Positions 1 to 7,602 of a DNA stretch of 32,954 nt are shown piece after piece (position 1 is the stretch's first letter; the number at the start of each line of letters is the position of its first letter). A program made the translations under genes and the position numbers. The notes beneath the pieces were generated by a model that saw only the letters and a list, made by a program, of their open reading frames with translations, had not been told where the DNA came from and made no database searches. The DNA lies in assembly GCA_016871135.1 (NCBI GenBank), contig VFZQ01000003.1, positions 1-32,954 of the forward strand, given 5' to 3'. Origin of the DNA: Acidobacteriota bacterium. GTDB taxonomy: Bacteria; Acidobacteriota; Terriglobia; Bryobacterales; Bryobacteraceae.

Positions 1-936
1 CTGGGCGGGGAGGAGGGCCTTGTAGATGTCGTCGTCGACGAAGGCGGCCTCGTCGACAACGATGAGAAGGGGATTGGAATATCCGCGCACGGTTGGCTCG
101 CTGTCCGGCAGGCCGATAACCTGGGTTTGGTTGGGTAATTCGAAGCCTTCGGCGATGGGCTTTACCTTCTTTCCCAGGAGTTTTATGGCCGCGGCGCGGG
201 CTTTGTCGAGGATGTGGCCGGACTGGCGGCTGGAGGGGCCGGCGAGGAGGATGATCTGGCCGGGGTTCTGGATGGCGGTGTGGAGGACCCTGAGCGCGGC
301 GGCGGTGGATTTGCCGGTTTGGCGCGCGCCGAGGACGAGGGTCTGGCCGGAGTTGTCGGTCATGATCTGGGCCTGGAGGGGGTCCGGCGTGAAGCCGAAG
401 TTCTGCTTGGCCCAGAGGAGGATATCCGCTTCGACGGCCGGTGTAGGTGTAGCGACCGGTGCGGGGAACTGGGACAGGTCGACCTGGTCCGCGGCGGTGG
501 CGGGTTCGAAGGAGTCGGCGAGCGGAGCGGGCTCGGGGACGGGTGGATCGGAGTCCTCGAGGGCGGGCTCGAAGGAGGAAGGGTCCTGAGGGGTCCTGGG
601 TAAGTCCTTTGTTTGCAACGGAGGAGTCCGTTTTGGACGTTTTTCTCCGCTTTTTTTCAAGCGGAGCATGGCGTTGATGAGGCGGTTGCGGGTAAGGGTA
701 GCGTTGGAGATGGCGCGGTCGAAGACGGGCTGGAGGGAGCCGTCGGAGGCGCCGAGGCGTTCGATGTTGAGGATGACGTCCTCGTTGGTGGCGCCGGGCT
801 GGAGGGAGCGGACGACGGCGTCATAGTGGCCGGAGAGGTCGGCATTACGGACGAAATACTTGCATTTTATCTGCCAATTGATGGCGGCTAGCTCGTCGGC
901 GAGCTGGATTTCCTGGACGTTAGCGGGTTGCCACAT
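1..936 (-). CDS. Phage terminase large subunit-like ATPase, partial (3' end outside window), probably N-terminally truncated
   Basis: This frame is open over 312 codons and runs off the left edge, so it is absent from the ORF track. Residues 1-110 form a mostly helical module (WQPANVQEIQLADELAAINW) like the short proteins or N-terminal domains often found in Acidobacteriota. Residues 113-175 are a Pro/Glu-rich linker. An ATPase domain follows, with Walker A GARQTGKST (203-211) and Walker B LLIVVDEAAF (Asp295, Glu296), the arrangement seen in viral DNA-packaging motors. In a phage this enzyme would pump DNA into the capsid. No portal, capsid or small-terminase gene is visible, so it may be a prophage remnant or lie at the edge of one. 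The frame stays open upstream to a TAG at 1015-1017 with no ATG, and the usual N-terminus of the helical module is missing. The ATG at 934-936 is therefore a tentative start. The ATPase call is firm; the packaging role is inferred. Confidence 0.72.
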   Translation of the reverse strand, partial: MWQPANVQEIQLADELAAINWQIKCKYFVRNADLSGHYDAVVRSLQPGATNEDVILNIERLGASDGSLQPVFDRAISNATLTRNRLINAMLRLKKSGEKRPKRTPPLQTKDLPRTPQDPSSFEPALEDSDPPVPEPAPLADSFEPATAADQVDLSQFPAPVATPTPAVEADILLWAKQNFGFTPDPLQAQIMTDNSGQTLVLGARQTGKSTAAALRVLHTAIQNPGQIILLAGPSSRQSGHILDKARAAAIKLLGKKVKPIAEGFELPNQTQVIGLPDSEPTVRGYSNPLLIVVDEAAFVDDDIYKALLPAQ

Positions 937-1065
937 GTCGCGGCTCGGCAAAACGGGTGTAGTGTTTCCGGTAGGAGCTTTCGGAGTGGCGGCGACACAG
1001 CCAGAGAGGAACTGCTAAAGGCGTTGGACGCCGAAGAAGACGAAGAGGGGGAGCAAGAGTCATAA
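892..1065 (+). pseudogene. Possible C-terminal remnant of an unknown ORF next to the toxin-antitoxin pair
   Basis: The plus frame between the TAG at 889-891 and the TAA at 1063-1065 is open but has no ATG. Its end reads GDTAREELLKALDAEEDEEG and then EQES, an acidic helical tail that looks like real protein. It overlaps the antitoxin start (TAATG), a translational-coupling geometry. It also overlaps the truncated 5' end of the minus-strand terminase-like gene, so at least one of the two is broken. It may be the tail of a gene cut off by a rearrangement, a small TTG-started peptide of about 45 residues, or chance in GC-rich DNA. I do not recognise a family. Confidence 0.25.
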
Positions 1066-1367
1066 TGGGAGCAATGGCAACCGTCCACATGAGCGAAGCC
1101 GAGGTAGCTCGCGATCTTCACGCCGCGCTGGCCAAGGTGCAGCAAGGCGTCGAGATCGTCATCGAGCAAGACCACCGGCCCGTTGCCGTGCTGAAGCCGT
1201 CCGCATCCACACGCCCAGGCCGCAAGCTCAGCGAGTGCATCGCCATGGCGAAGGCTTACGAAGCCAAGTTCGGCTACGCGCCCATCCCGGACGAGGACTT
1301 TGCCAAAGACGTGCAAGCGGGCATCGACTCCCGCCGCGATTCGTTCGAGCCGCCGGCTTGGGATTAA
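1065..1367 (+). CDS. Antitoxin of a VapBC-type (Phd/YefM-like) toxin-antitoxin pair
   Basis: The 100-residue product fits the antitoxin half of a type II toxin-antitoxin module. Antitoxins of this kind bind the partner toxin through the C-terminus and repress their own promoter through the N-terminus. The N-terminal part (MSEAEVARDLHAALAKVQQG, then EIVIEQDHRPVAVL) has the helix-then-strand layout of Phd/YefM-like proteins, where a short 'rp-vavl' strand is typical. The C-terminal third is acidic and probably disordered until it binds toxin. A PIN-domain gene follows after 3 bp, which is the strongest support. Starts at 1065 and 1074 are both possible. The first has a GGGGGAG stretch about 11 nt upstream and overlaps the stop of a preceding open frame; the second (MATVHMSEAE) better matches the usual N-terminus. 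Confidence 0.8.
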   Translation: MGAMATVHMSEAEVARDLHAALAKVQQGVEIVIEQDHRPVAVLKPSASTRPGRKLSECIAMAKAYEAKFGYAPIPDEDFAKDVQAGIDSRRDSFEPPAWD

Positions 1368-1370
1368 CGT

Positions 1371-1784
1371 GTGGGACTAGTCCTCGACTCCAGCGTGCTC
1401 ATCGCGGCGGAACGGGAGAAACGCCCGGTCAGTCAGCTTCTCGCGTCGCTCTCCGCTGAACATTCCGAAACCGAGTTCCTGCTGTCTTCCATCTCGGTGA
1501 TGGAACTGGAACACGGCTGGCATCGCGCCAACACGCCCGAAGCCGCCGCCAAGCGCCGCCGATATCTCGATGAAGTGCTAGCCATCCTGCCGGTGGAACC
1601 GTTCACGCGCGAGATGGGCGTGCTTGCCGCCAAGATCGACGCCGACATGAAGAAGGTAGGGCTCGTCATCGCTACCGCCGATCTGCTGATCGGAATCACG
1701 GCTCTGCATTACGGCTACGCCCTTGGAACCCGCAACGTCCGCCACTTCCGAATGATCCCAGGGCTTCAAGTGCTCTCTCTTTAG
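1371..1784 (+). CDS. vapC: PIN-domain ribonuclease toxin, VapC family
   Basis: This 137-aa protein is a PIN-domain RNase that would cleave RNA, in VapC relatives often tRNA or rRNA, when not held by its antitoxin. The acidic metal-binding residues are in the expected places: Asp6 in VLDSSVLIAAE, Glu45 in VMELEHG, and Asp104 in TADLLIG. The C-terminal RNVRHFRMIPGL motif is the standard end of the fold. The length is typical. The start is GTG, 3 bp after the antitoxin stop, so the pair is co-transcribed and probably translationally coupled. The reading frame is intact with all catalytic residues, suggesting an active module. It sits beside a truncated phage-type gene, consistent with an accessory island. 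Confidence 0.9.
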   Translation: MGLVLDSSVLIAAEREKRPVSQLLASLSAEHSETEFLLSSISVMELEHGWHRANTPEAAAKRRRYLDEVLAILPVEPFTREMGVLAAKIDADMKKVGLVIATADLLIGITALHYGYALGTRNVRHFRMIPGLQVLSL

Positions 1785-1951
1785 CCGCCACCTTCCTTCG
1801 TTCTCAAACATTCCACAACGGTCCTCGCCGTGAAGGTTGAAGCTGCGCCGCGTCGCGCCCTTGGCCGCTCCGGGCCGTTGCAGACCGAATCCTCTTGTGT
1901 ACGGCGCGGGCTCGCTGCTGGAACGTGGCGGGCGATGGATGGCCGCCAAAT
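1785..1951. other. Short intergenic stretch between vapC and the convergent BNR gene
   Basis: These 167 bp lie between two convergent genes. I see no hairpin with a T-tract, no repeat and no convincing short ORF. The minus-strand ORF listed here (1578-1949) mostly shadows vapC and lacks coding character. Confidence 0.4.
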
Positions 1952-4900
1952 TTACTTCACGATGACCGCGGGGACTTGGGCGTCGCGGACGAGTTTGTTG
2001 AAGCCGGCGATGTCAGCGGCGAGGAGGCCGTCGAGCTTTTTCAACTGCGCGTTGAGTTTGGTCGCGAGGTCCTCGAAGACCTGATTCACCTGGGCCGTCG
2101 GCGCGCCTTCGTTTTGCTGAATCACGCTGAGTAGCGCGGCGAGTTTGTTGTTGAGCTTGATCGGGAAGTTGAGGGGGTCCTGGTTCGACTGCAGTTTCGT
2201 CTGGTAGATCTCTTCCTCGATCACCGTGAGCTCTTTCGACAACTTCTTACCCGCCTCGATGGCCTTGGCGGCGTCCTTGATCGAGGCCATGCGCTTCACT
2301 TCATCGTCGATCTGCTTGCGCGCGTCGCGGATTTTCGACACCGCTTCGTTGGCTTGTGTGACTTTGTCGCGCACTTGGATCGAGAGCTGCAGTTGCTTGT
2401 CAAAATCCTCTTGCGTGCCCGGCACGCGAGGGTCTTTCTTCAAGACAAACGGTTGCGTGTGCGAGACGCCGTCAACGGTGAGTTTGACCTGATAGCGGCC
2501 CGTAGTGGCGACTGGCCCACGGTTCGAGCCGGCCCAGTAGATGAGGCCTTGGAAGGTGGCCGCGTCGGGATGGCGCATGTCCCATACGAATTGATTGAGG
2601 CCCGCGGCATTGGAAACCACCGGGGCAGTCTCGCCTTCGCCTGCGGCGGGTTTGTCCTTGGTCGAGAACTTCTTGATGAGCTTGCCGGAGGCGTCCAGAA
2701 TTTCGATGACGACTTCTTCCTTGGCCTTATCCTTCAACATGTAGTGGATGACGACTCCGCCGGGGGGATTGGCACCCGTGGCGGCGGGCCCTCGGCGGCG
2801 AAATCCGCCAGAGATCCGATAGGCCTCTTCGGGGGCGAACAGGGTTGTGTCGGATTTGAGTTGTTGGACGAGATGGAGGTCGTCGAGGATCCAAAACGAG
2901 CGGCCTTGCGTGGCGACGACGAGATCGTTGTCGCGTTTTTGGAAGGCCAGGTCGGTGATCGGAACGGTGGGAATATTGAGGTTGAATTTCTGCCAGTTGT
3001 CGCCGTCGTCGTAGCTCAGATATAAGCCGGTCTCGGTGCCGGCGAAGAGCAGGCCTTTGCGGTTGGGGTCCTCGCGGACGACGCGCGTGAAGGCCGCGCC
3101 GTCGATACCGTTGACGATCTTGGTCCAGGTCTTGCCGTAGTCGGTGGTGCGGTAGAGATAGGGGCGAAGATCGTCGGACTTGTACATGGTCGCGGCGATG
3201 TAGGCTTTGGCCGGGTCGTGCGGAGAGGCTTCGATGGAGTTGATCTGAATCCATTCGGGGATGCCGCGCGGGGTGACGTTGTCCCACTTCTTGCCGCCAT
3301 CGCGAGTGACATGAACGAGACCGTCATCGGAGCCGGCCCAGATGAGGCCTTTGGTGAGTTTCGATTCGTCGACGGTGAAGATGGTGCAGTAATATTCCAC
3401 GCCGGTGTTGTCGCGGGTGATCGGTCCGCCAGAGGGGCCTTGTTTGGAGCGATCGTTGCGCGTGAGGTCGCCCGAAACCGGTTCCCACACGCGGCCGCCG
3501 TTGGTTGATTTGAAAAGCACGTTGCCTGCGGTGTAGAGAGTGTTCGGATCATGCGGCGAGAATAGTAGAGGGAAGTTCCACTGAAAGCGGTAGCGCATGC
3601 CCTCGGCACCGTAGCCCATGGGATTATCGGGCCAGACATCGATGCGCGACGTGTTGCCGGTGCGGTGATCGTAACGGGTGAGATAGCCGCCGTATGAACC
3701 TGCGTAGACGATGTTGGAGTCTTTGGGATCGGGAGCAATCCAGCCGCTTTCGCCGCCGCCAACGTCCCACCAATCCTTCTCGCTGATGACGCCGCCGTTA
3801 CCCCGGCTGGCGATGCGAATTGTCGAGTTGTCCTGTTGCGCGCCGTAGACGATGTAGGGGAACTGGTTGTCGGCGAAGACGCGGTAGAACTGGGCAGTCG
3901 CTTGATTTTGCGCGGTCCAGCGGCGGCCGCCGTCGTTGGAGACGTTAGCACCGCCGTCGTTGCTTTGGATCATGCGGTCGCTGTTGTTGGGGGCGATCCA
4001 AAGATCGTGGTTGTCGCCGTGCGGTGTCGGGATGGCATTAAAAGTCTTGCCGCCGTCGTCACTGCGAAAGAAACCAACGTTGAGAACGTAGACGGTGTTG
4101 GGCTTTAAGGGATCGGCGTAGATGCGGGAGTAATACCAGGCGCGCTGGCGAAGGCTGCGCTGTTCGTTGACCCGGGTCCAGGTGTCGCCGCCGTTGTCGG
4201 AGCGGAAGACGCCGCCGTCTTCGGCTTCGATGATGGCCCAAAGACGTTCGGGATAAGCGGGAGAAACGGCGACGCCGATCTTACCCTGCAAGCCTTTCGG
4301 CGCACCGGGATTGTGGCCGATTTCTTTCCAGGTTTCGCCGCCGTCGACGGACTTGAAGAGTCCGGAACCCTTGCCGCCGGACTCCATCGACCAGGGGCGG
4401 CGGATGACTTGCCAGAAGCCGGCGTACATGATGTCTGGGTTGGAGGGATCGATGGCAAGATCGACGCAACCGGCCTCGGGGCCGCGCGTGAACGGCTGTT
4501 TCCAGGTTTTGCCGCCGTCGACCGATTTGAAGATTCCACGCTGTTCGTTGGGTCCGGACATGTGGCCGAGCGCGCAGACGTAGACGAGGTCGGGGTTGCG
4601 AGGATGCACGCGGACGCGGCCGATTTGGCGGGTGTCGGCGAGCCCGAGATGCTTCCAGGTCTTGCCCGCGTCGGTGGATTTGTAGACACCGTCGCCGTGC
4701 GAGGCATTGCCGCGGATGGCCTGCTCCCCCATGCCCACGTAGACGATGTTCGGGTTTGAGTCGGCAACGGCGAAGGCACCGACGGAGCCCGTGTTGAGTT
4801 GACCGTCCGAGACCGGTTGCCAGCTCGCGCCGCCGTTGGTGGTCTTCCAGACACCACCGCCGGTGCCGCCGAAATAGTAGACATTTGGCTGCGAAGGGAC

Positions 4901-5026
4901 GCCGGCAACGGCGACGACGCGGCCTCCGCGATTGGGCCCGATGGAGCGGAAGTCGAGGCCCTTGAGGAGCTTGGCGTCCTGCGCGGTGCAGGCGAGAGAG
5001 GTGATCAAAACGGCAAGGCGAAACAT
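1952..5026 (-). CDS. Secreted BNR/Asp-box beta-propeller protein, VPS10/sortilin-like
   Basis: This is a large exported protein of 1024 residues from the chosen start. A signal peptide (MFRLAVLITSLACTAQ) is followed by many Asp-box/BNR motifs of the S-x-D-x-G-x-T-W type, such as KSTDAGKTWKHLG, KSVDGGKTWKQ, RSDNGGDTWTRV and TTDYGKTWTKI. They run to about residue 700 and imply one or two large propellers like those of sortilin/VPS10 or exo-glycosidase/sialidase-like proteins. Residues 730-850 look like beta-sandwich domains, and the C-terminal 150 residues are helical and charged, possibly coiled-coil. The catalytic residues of sialidases are not evident, so a binding role or a putative glycosidase are both possible. 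The track start at 5059 adds 11 residues; I prefer 5026 because the signal peptide starts there and a TACAAT box lies 8 nt upstream. Such proteins are numerous in Acidobacteriota; substrates are generally unknown. Confidence 0.85.
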   Translation of the reverse strand: MFRLAVLITSLACTAQDAKLLKGLDFRSIGPNRGGRVVAVAGVPSQPNVYYFGGTGGGVWKTTNGGASWQPVSDGQLNTGSVGAFAVADSNPNIVYVGMGEQAIRGNASHGDGVYKSTDAGKTWKHLGLADTRQIGRVRVHPRNPDLVYVCALGHMSGPNEQRGIFKSVDGGKTWKQPFTRGPEAGCVDLAIDPSNPDIMYAGFWQVIRRPWSMESGGKGSGLFKSVDGGETWKEIGHNPGAPKGLQGKIGVAVSPAYPERLWAIIEAEDGGVFRSDNGGDTWTRVNEQRSLRQRAWYYSRIYADPLKPNTVYVLNVGFFRSDDGGKTFNAIPTPHGDNHDLWIAPNNSDRMIQSNDGGANVSNDGGRRWTAQNQATAQFYRVFADNQFPYIVYGAQQDNSTIRIASRGNGGVISEKDWWDVGGGESGWIAPDPKDSNIVYAGSYGGYLTRYDHRTGNTSRIDVWPDNPMGYGAEGMRYRFQWNFPLLFSPHDPNTLYTAGNVLFKSTNGGRVWEPVSGDLTRNDRSKQGPSGGPITRDNTGVEYYCTIFTVDESKLTKGLIWAGSDDGLVHVTRDGGKKWDNVTPRGIPEWIQINSIEASPHDPAKAYIAATMYKSDDLRPYLYRTTDYGKTWTKIVNGIDGAAFTRVVREDPNRKGLLFAGTETGLYLSYDDGDNWQKFNLNIPTVPITDLAFQKRDNDLVVATQGRSFWILDDLHLVQQLKSDTTLFAPEEAYRISGGFRRRGPAATGANPPGGVVIHYMLKDKAKEEVVIEILDASGKLIKKFSTKDKPAAGEGETAPVVSNAAGLNQFVWDMRHPDAATFQGLIYWAGSNRGPVATTGRYQVKLTVDGVSHTQPFVLKKDPRVPGTQEDFDKQLQLSIQVRDKVTQANEAVSKIRDARKQIDDEVKRMASIKDAAKAIEAGKKLSKELTVIEEEIYQTKLQSNQDPLNFPIKLNNKLAALLSVIQQNEGAPTAQVNQVFEDLATKLNAQLKKLDGLLAADIAGFNKLVRDAQVPAVIVK

Positions 5027-5034
5027 TGGTTGAA

Positions 5035-5040
5035 ATTGTA
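5035..5040 (-). promoter_or_regulatory. -10 box (TACAAT) 8 nt before the BNR gene start
   Basis: Read on the minus strand, TACAAT is followed by TTCAACCA and then the ATG at 5026. There is no Shine-Dalgarno, so a leaderless or near-leaderless transcript is likely. The same layout recurs in the window. Confidence 0.5.
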
Positions 5041-5103
5041 GCAAGGGGAGTGAGAACATTTGCCGGCGTTCCGCGCAAGACTACTTGTGGATCAGTGTCT
5101 CCC

Positions 5104-5517
5104 GTGAAAGGCATCGGATTGACAAGCCGGCCTGGACCGAAATTCTGGCTACTGGTGCTTGGACTGGCCGTGGTCGCGATGGCGGCGGCGTGGCTGGCGG
5201 CGGATCGCCCTCCCGACCTGTGGCTTGAGGTGGAGCTGCAGGGCCCAGTCGCCGAGGGAAGCGTTAGCATGAACGCGGCCGGGCGGGACGAAGATCGTGC
5301 GACGCTGGGGGCGCTGCGGGTAATTGATGAGCGTTCGATGACAGCGAAACTCCCGTTTGCGACGTCGAGGCCGGACCCTGTTGTGATCATTCGCGCCGGC
5401 GGGCTGCGGGTCGTAGAATTTCGCCTGCCGCTGGCGCGCGAAGAGGATTGGAGCGTGTGGACCGAAGGCGCGGGCGGGTATGCGTATCGATATCGAGTGA
5501 GAAAGCTGGAACCGTGA
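5104..5517 (+). CDS. Small membrane-anchored protein of unknown function
   Basis: About 137 residues with one N-terminal hydrophobic segment (FWLLVLGLAVVAMAAAWLAA) and a soluble, probably periplasmic C-terminal part rich in beta strands. I recognise no family. The gene is divergent from the BNR gene and overlaps the next small membrane gene by 4 bp (GTGA), so the two are translationally coupled and probably act together. The start is uncertain: GTG at 5104 places the transmembrane helix close to the N-terminus, GTG at 5095 is also possible, and the 5026 start in the track would run into the divergent gene's start. Confidence 0.6.
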   Translation: MKGIGLTSRPGPKFWLLVLGLAVVAMAAAWLAADRPPDLWLEVELQGPVAEGSVSMNAAGRDEDRATLGALRVIDERSMTAKLPFATSRPDPVVIIRAGGLRVVEFRLPLAREEDWSVWTEGAGGYAYRYRVRKLEP

Positions 5518-5795
5518 TCTCGAAAACGGGTCTAGGATTCGCGGCCGTTTATGTCGTGGTGGCGATGTATCTCATCTACGACGACCGGAATGCGCAGGGC
5601 GGTGGGTGGATCAATTTGCACGGGATGCTGTCGGGCATCGCAACGCTGCCCGCGGCCGCCGTGTGCGAACTTCTGGGATTTCGGCCCGATTACAAAAGCA
5701 ACTTGCACATGGGCGTGATGGTGACGATTTGCGCGGGCCTAGTCTATTGGGTGGTTAGCGGCGTCCAAAACATGTTTACCAAATTCTCCGGTTGA
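5514..5795 (+). CDS. Small integral membrane protein, unknown function
   Basis: A 93-residue protein begun at a GTG that overlaps the preceding stop (GTGA, 4 bp). It has three hydrophobic stretches: TGLGFAAVYVVVAMYLIY near the N-terminus, GMLSGIATLPAAAVCELLG in the middle, and MGVMVTICAGLVYWVVSG near the C-terminus. This suggests two or three membrane helices, the middle one amphipathic and possibly a re-entrant loop. No catalytic motif is evident and I do not recognise a family. The overlap with the upstream membrane-anchored protein suggests a two-component membrane unit. Confidence 0.65.
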   Translation: MISKTGLGFAAVYVVVAMYLIYDDRNAQGGGWINLHGMLSGIATLPAAAVCELLGFRPDYKSNLHMGVMVTICAGLVYWVVSGVQNMFTKFSG

Positions 5796-5802
5796 AACGC
5801 GG

Positions 5803-5808
5803 CACAAT
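5803..5808 (+). promoter_or_regulatory. -10-like box (CACAAT) 6 nt before the M2 peptidase start
   Basis: CACAAT, then AGTGCC, then ATG. There is no Shine-Dalgarno sequence. It fits the xAxxxT plus 6-8 nt layout seen at other starts in the window. Confidence 0.4.
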
Positions 5809-5814
5809 AGTGCC

Positions 5815-7593
5815 ATGCGAGTTCTTCTACTGGCGGCCGCCGGGGCCGCGCTGTTCGGACAGACGGTGCAGGAGGCGAGGGCGTTCCTCGACGCCGCCGA
5901 GGCCGATCTGCTCAAGCAGAGCAACTACTTGAATCGCGCCCAGTGGCTGCAATCGACCTACATCAATCCCGACAGCGAAATGCAGGCGGCGCTGGCGAAT
6001 GAGCGCTACATCGAATCGGCGAAGGGCTATGCGAAGGCCGCGACGAAGTTCGACAAGTTGAAACTGCCGCCGGAGTTGGCGCGGAAGATGACGCTGTTGA
6101 AGATCAGCCTGACGCTGGCAACGCCGTCGAACCGGAATGAGGCCACGGAACTGACGCAGCTTGTGGCGAAGATGGAATCGGCCTACGGTTCGGGCAAGTT
6201 TTGCCGCGACGCCGCGGCGGACAAAGGCAAGTGCCTGGACCTGACGGCGATCTCGTCGCTCATGGCGACCAGCCGCGATGCGAAGGAATTAGCCGATTTA
6301 TGGCAGGGCTGGCACCGCATTTCGCGGCCGCTGCGGAAGGATTACACGCGTTTCGTGGAGCTCGGCAATAAGGGCGCCAAGGAGTTGGGCTTTGCCGATA
6401 AGGGCGCGATGTGGCGGTCGAAGTACGATATGACGCCGGATGCATTCGCGAAGGAGGTCGACCGGCTGTGGGAGCAGGTCCGGCCGCTCTATGTGAAGCT
6501 GCACGCCTACACGCGGATGCGGCTGCGCGAGAAGTACGGCGCTTCGGTGGTGCCCGCGAACGGCCCGATTCCGGCGCATTTGACGGGCAACATGTGGGCG
6601 CAGTCGTGGGACAACATCTACGACGTACTGGAGCCCAAGAACGCGGCGAAGAATTTCGATCTCACCGAGAAGTTGAAGGAGCGCAAGCTGAACGAGATCG
6701 AGATGGTGCGCTACGGCGAGCGGTTCTTTCAGTCGCTCGGATTCGCACCGCTGCCGAAGACGTTTTATGAGCGCTCGTTGTTTGTGAAGCCGCAGGATCG
6801 AGAAGTGGTGTGCCATGCGTCGGCGTGGGACGTCGATAACGACGAAGACCTGCGCATCAAGATGTGCATTCAGATCACGGGCGAAGAGTTCGCGGTGATT
6901 CATCACGAACTCGGGCACAACATCTATCAGCGGGCCTACCGGCAGTTGCCCTATCTGTTCCGCGATTCGGCCAACGACGGGTTTCACGAAGCGGTGGGCG
7001 ATACGATCGCGCTGTCGATCACGCCCGAGTATTTGGTGAAGGTCGGGCTGCTCGATAAGCCTACCGATCCAAGTGGCGATATCGGACTGCTGCTGAAGCA
7101 GGCGCTGGCGAAGGTGTCGTTCCTGCCGTTTGGATTGATGATCGACCAGTGGCGTTGGAAAGTGTATTCCGGCGAGATCACGCCGGCCAATTACAACGCT
7201 AAGTGGTGGGAGTTGCGGCGGAAGTATCAGGGGGTCGACGCGCCGGGACGCGGCGAAGGCGATTTCGATCCGGCGGCGAAGTATCACGTGGCGGCGAATG
7301 TGCCGTACACGCGGTACTTCCTGGCGCACATTTTGCAGTTTCAGTTTCACCGCGCGCTGAGCCAGGCGGCGGGATGTAAGGATCCGTTGCATCGCTGCTC
7401 GATTTACGATTCGAAGGAAGCGGGCAAGAGGCTGAACGATATGCTGGCGTTGGGGCTGAGCAAGCCGTGGCCCGATGCCTTGCAGGCGATTACGGGCAAG
7501 CGCGAGATGGACGCGACGGCGATCAAGGACTACTTTGCGCCGCTGGAGAAGTGGCTGGATGAGCAGCTCAAGGGGCAGCCGGTGGGGTGGTAG
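5815..7593 (+). CDS. M2-family peptidyl-dipeptidase (angiotensin-converting-enzyme-like zinc metallopeptidase)
   Basis: This 592-residue enzyme should remove C-terminal dipeptides from peptides outside the cytoplasm. A signal peptide (MRVLLLAAAGAALFGQ) leads into an all-helical body. The zinc site is clear: HELGH at 364-368, with the third ligand Glu392 in GFHEAVGD, the M2 arrangement (animal ACE has HEMGH). Other family hallmarks are PANGPIPAHLTGNMWAQSW (247-265) and a conserved C-terminal segment around YTRYFLAHILQFQFH. The length matches bacterial single-domain ACE homologues. It likely works with the other secreted degradative enzymes in the window to feed on peptides. It converges with the LysM-like gene with a gap of only 9 bp. 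Confidence 0.93.
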   Translation: MRVLLLAAAGAALFGQTVQEARAFLDAAEADLLKQSNYLNRAQWLQSTYINPDSEMQAALANERYIESAKGYAKAATKFDKLKLPPELARKMTLLKISLTLATPSNRNEATELTQLVAKMESAYGSGKFCRDAAADKGKCLDLTAISSLMATSRDAKELADLWQGWHRISRPLRKDYTRFVELGNKGAKELGFADKGAMWRSKYDMTPDAFAKEVDRLWEQVRPLYVKLHAYTRMRLREKYGASVVPANGPIPAHLTGNMWAQSWDNIYDVLEPKNAAKNFDLTEKLKERKLNEIEMVRYGERFFQSLGFAPLPKTFYERSLFVKPQDREVVCHASAWDVDNDEDLRIKMCIQITGEEFAVIHHELGHNIYQRAYRQLPYLFRDSANDGFHEAVGDTIALSITPEYLVKVGLLDKPTDPSGDIGLLLKQALAKVSFLPFGLMIDQWRWKVYSGEITPANYNAKWWELRRKYQGVDAPGRGEGDFDPAAKYHVAANVPYTRYFLAHILQFQFHRALSQAAGCKDPLHRCSIYDSKEAGKRLNDMLALGLSKPWPDALQAITGKREMDATAIKDYFAPLEKWLDEQLKGQPVGW

Positions 7594-7602
7594 AGCCGTC
7601 AG

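Noticed and set aside
26-603. Plus-strand ORFs at the left edge (26-589, 214-603)
   Set aside because: They are shadows of the minus-strand terminase-like ATPase, which has real Walker motifs; the plus products are Arg/Gly-rich without any motif.
1578-1949. Minus ORF MAAIHRPPRSSSEPAPYTRG
   Set aside because: It mostly lies antisense to vapC, whose active-site residues are clear, and the remainder has no recognisable domain.
2354-3025. Plus ORF of 223 aa inside the BNR gene, and minus ORFs 3016-3951 and 4105-4908
   Set aside because: They are alternative-frame shadows of the 1024-residue propeller gene, which has repeated Asp-box motifs.
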